From: Panorpa germanica
Taxonomy: Eukaryota; Arthropoda; Insecta; Mecoptera; Panorpidae
Reading direction: 5' to 3'
Length of the DNA stretch: 64,000 bases
Assembly (NCBI GenBank): GCA_963678705.1
Contig: OY783214.1
Coordinates: 6,634,001-6,698,000, forward strand
Shown in pieces: positions 60,361-64,000 of this stretch. Positions within the stretch are counted from its first letter, which is position 1. Every line of letters begins with the position of its first letter. The notes under the pieces were generated by a model that ran no database searches, had not been told where the DNA came from, and saw only the letters and a program-made list of their open reading frames with translations. The position numbers were made by a program, and so were the translations under genes.

Positions 60361-60429
60361 CCCAAATAACACACCTGAACACACCTGAAACATACTCAAT
60401 AAAGACCCTGGTGAGGACAGAGTTTCACG
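60361..60429 (+). other. Possible exon end or LTR-like AATAAA region
   Basis: AATAAAGACCCTGGTGAGGA lies shortly before TTTCACG, which abuts GTAAGT (60430-60435), an excellent donor consensus. AATAAA close to such a junction can also mark the R region of an LTR. Neither a matching acceptor nor a second LTR was found. Confidence 0.2.
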
Positions 60430-60435
60430 GTAAGT

Positions 60436-61134
60436 TTCTTTGTTCTTCTCAGTGTGAGTCTTGTCAAAATTAAACAATGATTGTTGACGAATTTATTGTT
60501 CCTCTTGTCATAACTTGATCTTTGTTTTCATTGTATAAGGTTGGAGAGCACATAAAATATTATTATTTGATCTCTGAAAATATTATACATGTAACATTGT
60601 CAATCAAGTTGAAGTCGAGTGCCATTTATATCATGGCGAACCGAACGAAATGGTTGAACGTCTGTCATGCCAACAAGTGGCGTGGGCTTACTGGCTCTTA
60701 ATGCGGCGATATTATTATACGCGTATGATATAATATGACATGGGGAATTATTATTTATGGACGATAATTAAAGTAATAAATATAATAAAGTTGTTACAGT
60801 TTTTTATTGCTTGTTTGTATAGAGAGGTTAGCAGTTAGAATGAATGACTGACAATGACAGACTCTCAAGGCGACTCTTGTAAATGTAACGCGTATATAAA
60901 ATTAAATGATCCGAACTGACAACATGATGTACTTGTCCATTCATTAATAAGTAGTAGTCCAGTGGGATATATTTCAGATGTCGTGTTTTAAGGAGAACTG
61001 CTTTAAAATATAACGTATGTCACTGCGACCTTTTGGACGCTTTCCTTTACACTATCTACATTCTTTGAGATTTCTTTTATTTTTCTTATATTTCTGCTTT
61101 CCATCCAACTTAGGTACGTTACGAAATATAAGCT
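60436..61134. other. AT-rich non-coding stretch
   Basis: Nothing identified. Confidence 0.5.
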
Positions 61135-61151
61135 CGAAAAATCTATTCATA

Positions 61152-61876
61152 AAAATAATAATAGAGATGAGGCGCAGATAAGGGCGGCAGCGAAGAAGGC
61201 GGATTTAGCAATGAGAAGGGTGTGGAGATTAGGAGAAAATGCGGTTGGTGCGGATATGCGGATCTTTGATAGACTAATAACGAGCATGATGATGTACGGA
61301 ACAGAGATATGGGGGTGGAAGGAGCAAGAGAAATTGGAAAGAATCCAGGAGAGATACATTACTATACGTGGGTACTAGGGCTGGACAGATGCACGCCGGA
61401 ATACATGATAATGGAGGAATTAAAAAGGGATAAGATAAGAATAGAAGCAGGAAGGAGAGCAGTCAAGTTCGAGGAGAAAATGAGTAACGCTGAAAGCGAA
61501 ATCTTGGAAACATTGGAGCACACTAAGTTTTCATGTGAAAAAAGGTAGTAAGCGAAAAGAATATTGGGCAGTTATCAAAGGGAGGCATGGAAGGGTAGAA
61601 GTGGATGGCGGAGATAGAGAAAAGGAACGAGGAAAGAGAAGGAATGAGGCGAGAGAGTAGCAGGAGAAGTGAAGCAATAGCACTAGCAGTTTTGTTTCTA
61701 TTTTTATAAGGAAAAATTTATATGTTTTTTTTTTTTTCGTTTGGAAAGAGTGAGAATGTTTAGATTTAATAAGGATCAAAATTGAATTAAGCACAATAAC
61801 ATGTAAATAAATGAGTTAAGGCACAAGAATGTAGTGCCAAATGGCAAAAACACTAAAAATATAATAGTAATAGGCG
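61152..61876 (+). mobile_element. Non-LTR retrotransposon LINE-61, 5'-truncated with 17-bp TSD
   Basis: CGAAAAATCTATTCATA flanks it at 61135-61151 and 61877-61893. The coding tail is in two frames. 61166-61375 holds the A.KKADLAMRRVWRLGE block and LITSMMMYGTEIWGW.EQ..LERIQERY. After a frameshift near 61365, 61369-61545 continues WVLGLDRCTPEY, E.KRDK.RIEAGRRA.KFEEKM. This is a post-RT region of a LINE pol family common in arthropods; the exact clade is uncertain. The 3' UTR is purine-rich and ends in an ATAATAGTAATA-type tail, not poly-A, as in I-group elements. It is dead because of truncation and frameshift. Confidence 0.9.
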
Positions 61877-61893
61877 CGAAAAATCTATTCATA

Positions 61894-63020
61894 TTTCGAT
61901 AGCCGACTTAAAAGAAGAATTCATCAGAGAGAAATAACTACAATAAAGATTGAGAGTATGTGAGCAACTCAATTCAAATTTATGACAATTGTTTTAAAAC
62001 ATCAAGCTTTGGTCAACAATGTCGCATATAATGAAACCGGCTTATCAATAAAAGTGTACACGCAATTGCTAAAGCGATATCAGCAAAAGATTAAATTATC
62101 CGGAATACAGATTCGATCTTAGACCAGATTAGTTACCGTGAATGGTCTTCGACTTTGTCGTTGATTGAATATCCTTTTTACCATCAAACGAACGCCGCTA
62201 CAATTCCAGGAGACCAGAATAACCAGTTGAAAATGAAGACCAGGTGTGGAATCTTGGAAAATATTTTGACCAAAACTACCAACAAGAACATATTAATAAT
62301 TATTTGAAAGAAATACACCCGTGTCTGAAAATAGTCTGCAGTTTAGTCAATGGACAGTAATGCAGGGACCACATACGAGTATACGATTATTCGTATTCTC
62401 TGGCAATTGTTCGTGGTCGATAGTGCGAATATGTTCATTTAAAAAGAAATATTATAAAATTAAAACAAAATATAAAATAAGTAACAAATAAAAAATATGA
62501 AGAAAAAACGGGTAGCTGCATATTGTTAAATGGCTCCTTTTTCTTTACCAGCATTAATACACCTATTGTTAATTACTATATGTAATTGTATTTACATCAA
62601 TGGAATTGTAAATTTTATAAAATGCATGTATGTAAACGACAGCAAACGTCGTATACCTACGATTGTTACATCAAAACCAAAGCAATTTCAAACAAAATAA
62701 TTATAACCTTGCGTACGTAGACATACGATATAAATTTACCTTTGATGGTTGTAATACAATATTCGTACCAACAAATTAAAAACCAAATAATATGTATTTA
62801 TACGAGTTGGTACATACACAACGTCAAAGGATTAACTTTAAAGGTAGCAAAGCAATATCCGGTTTATTGGCTTAGTCTGACTCCTGTCAGTTCAATTTTA
62901 TACTAAAACAGTTTCGAGTACAGTGACGTGGTAGCCTAAGTATTCCTAAAAAGTCATAGCACTTTGAGGCGCTAAAATATAATCAAACACATCGAAATCG
63001 ACTTAAATAACAACGCAAAT
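61894..63020. other. AT-rich non-coding stretch
   Basis: Nothing identified apart from TACGAGTA at 62374-62381. Confidence 0.5.
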
Positions 63021-63070
63021 GTAATGTAAGGTACAGACTGGTGCGACATAAACATGCGACACTAATAAAA
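63021..63070 (+). mobile_element. MITE-B end fragment
   Basis: AATGTAAGGTACAGACTGGT, then GCGACATAAACATGCGACA, matches the ends at 9107, 11585 and 41169. Only one end is visible. Confidence 0.45.
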
Positions 63071-63216
63071 CCCATACTTATTATGCTATTTTTATGAAAG
63101 AAAAATGTTTCAATCCTAAGTCGAACATCTAAAGAAATTACTTGAACAAAAGGCTCGAGTGTGCGTTCACGTTTTTTTTTTTAGTTGCGTTTTGAGTGAC
63201 TAGTGACTAATTGAAA

Positions 63217-63309
63217 ATGGTGTTTAAATGGACAAATGAAATAGACCCTTGCCAAAATGTGTTTGAAACCATAAAAGTAACCCTAACATATCCCATGTTA
63301 CGCCACTGG
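63217..63309 (+). pseudogene. Ty3/gypsy reverse-transcriptase thumb fragment
   Basis: The frame reads FKWTNE, then CQNVFETIKVTLTYPML. This fits the F-x-W-[TS]-x-E-C-Q-x-x-F-x-x-[IL]-K-x-x-L-[TS]-x-x-P-x-L block at the end of the RT domain of Ty3/gypsy pol. Three extra residues (IDP) sit between the Glu and the Cys. The frame continues into hydrophobic sequence without pol similarity to a stop at 63471. RNase H, integrase and LTRs are absent, so it is a small remnant. Confidence 0.5.
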
Positions 63310-63819
63310 TTATGTAATCATATTCAAAAATTATTAAACATTTTACAACGTCAAGTTGTCAATGACAGCCCTCGCTTAGTTTTTGTTAGTTATATTTTTT
63401 TTATTATTGTATTATTAATCTCCATATATATAATTTATGGTAACGCATGCGCACTCAGCGGAGCAAAGTAAAGCAAAGCGTATTATATAAAGACAAGAAA
63501 GACAGCTTGACAGGTCTTGAAACATTAATATTAAACTTGTAATGAATGTAAAGGCGTGAAGATAATTCAAGTCAAAATATAGGAAACGAAATAAAACATA
63601 CAGCTGAACGTCAGCATTCGTACGAGTAGATGTTGATAGATAGTGATTATGTAATCATTCTGGTAGTACGAGAATACTGCCTACTAAAGATAGGATGTAG
63701 TGTGTGTGGACTGTTATACAGAGTAGTAGGCACTTTGAAGTATACGAAATCATTTGTGGTTTGTTAAAAATGTGTGTTTGTTTTGTGACTTGAAATGATT
63801 TTCTTTGAAAAATATTAAT
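63310..63819. other. Non-coding stretch
   Basis: Nothing further identified. TACGAGTA occurs at 63621-63628. Confidence 0.45.
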
Positions 63820-63972
63820 TTATTTTCCAGCATAGCCCCCATTCAGCTCGATACCGTTTTCTTCAAGGTCTGCAGAAACGGTTGCGATTGCGTTTTTGAC
63901 GATATTCTCGCCGGGCCATTTTTTCGTCTTTGGAAATATGCGATTTCTGCGCAACTGTGTCAACGAAGTGTA
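63820..63972 (-). pseudogene. Possible transposon coding C-terminus, runs toward window edge
   Basis: The reverse strand is open for 50 codons ending at 63820, with a protein-like composition: QLRRNRIFPKTKKWPGE, NIVKNAIATVSADLEENG, ELNGGYAGK. Another reverse frame is open from the window edge to about 63885, so a frameshift may join two parts of one ancestral frame. The forward strand is also open over 54 codons behind a splice-acceptor-like TTATTTTCCAG at 63820-63830, so an exon on that strand is an alternative. Not recognised. Confidence 0.25.
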
Positions 63973-64000
63973 CTATGGGTTCATCCCCTCTCTTTGCTAT

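Overview
The window looks like nuclear DNA of an arthropod, most likely an insect. By eye it is about two thirds A+T. It has no operons and no long open frames. Several eukaryotic transposon classes are present: tRNA-derived SINEs, 5'-truncated non-LTR retrotransposons with target-site duplications (TSDs), hAT-, PIF- and TTAA-type DNA transposon derivatives, and a Ty3/gypsy scrap. The order or species cannot be named from the sequence alone. No complete host protein-coding gene is recognisable, so this is either an intergenic desert or the inside of a very large intron. Two weak exon-like signals are reported, at 1217-1244 and just before 60430.

Layout. 1-9 kb: AT-rich sequence, a SINE fragment near 3.05 kb, and a repeat (R1) split at 7011-7557 by a SINE-headed insertion. 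9-23 kb: an inverted-repeat family (MITE-B), paired TGACGTCA palindromes, a hAT-like remnant, a 7-unit 71-bp minisatellite, a short LINE 3' end (15.0 kb), hexanucleotide microsatellites, a GC-richer block (16.8-17.4 kb), two copies of a hAT-like element and a LINE tail (19.2 kb). 22.9-23.9 kb: a TTAA-flanked inverted-repeat element interrupted by a complete SINE. 24-36 kb: mostly featureless AT-rich DNA. 36-45 kb: a PIF-like MITE, two copies of MITE-A, a MITE-B copy, a short retroposon and a LINE 3' end with an intact C-terminal frame. 47-59 kb: a second SINE family, the second R1 copy, a decayed LINE copy, two more MITE-A copies, a complete short retroposon, a jockey-like LINE fragment and the third hAT-like copy. 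59-64 kb: possible RT and Gag scraps, a LINE with a 17-bp TSD and a Ty3/gypsy RT scrap.

How the parts relate. Several insertions can be ordered in time: SINE inside the TTAA element, SINE inside R1 (the 48.8 kb R1 copy is the empty site), and independent TSDs around at least six retroposon copies. The 19.2 kb LINE and the short retroposons at 42.9 and 55.4 kb appear to share a 3' tail, the arrangement expected of a SINE (or truncated family) using a partner LINE's machinery. The octamer TACTCGTA and its complement occur at least 16 times by hand count, well above composition expectation. All identities and alignments here were made by eye; no database search was possible.
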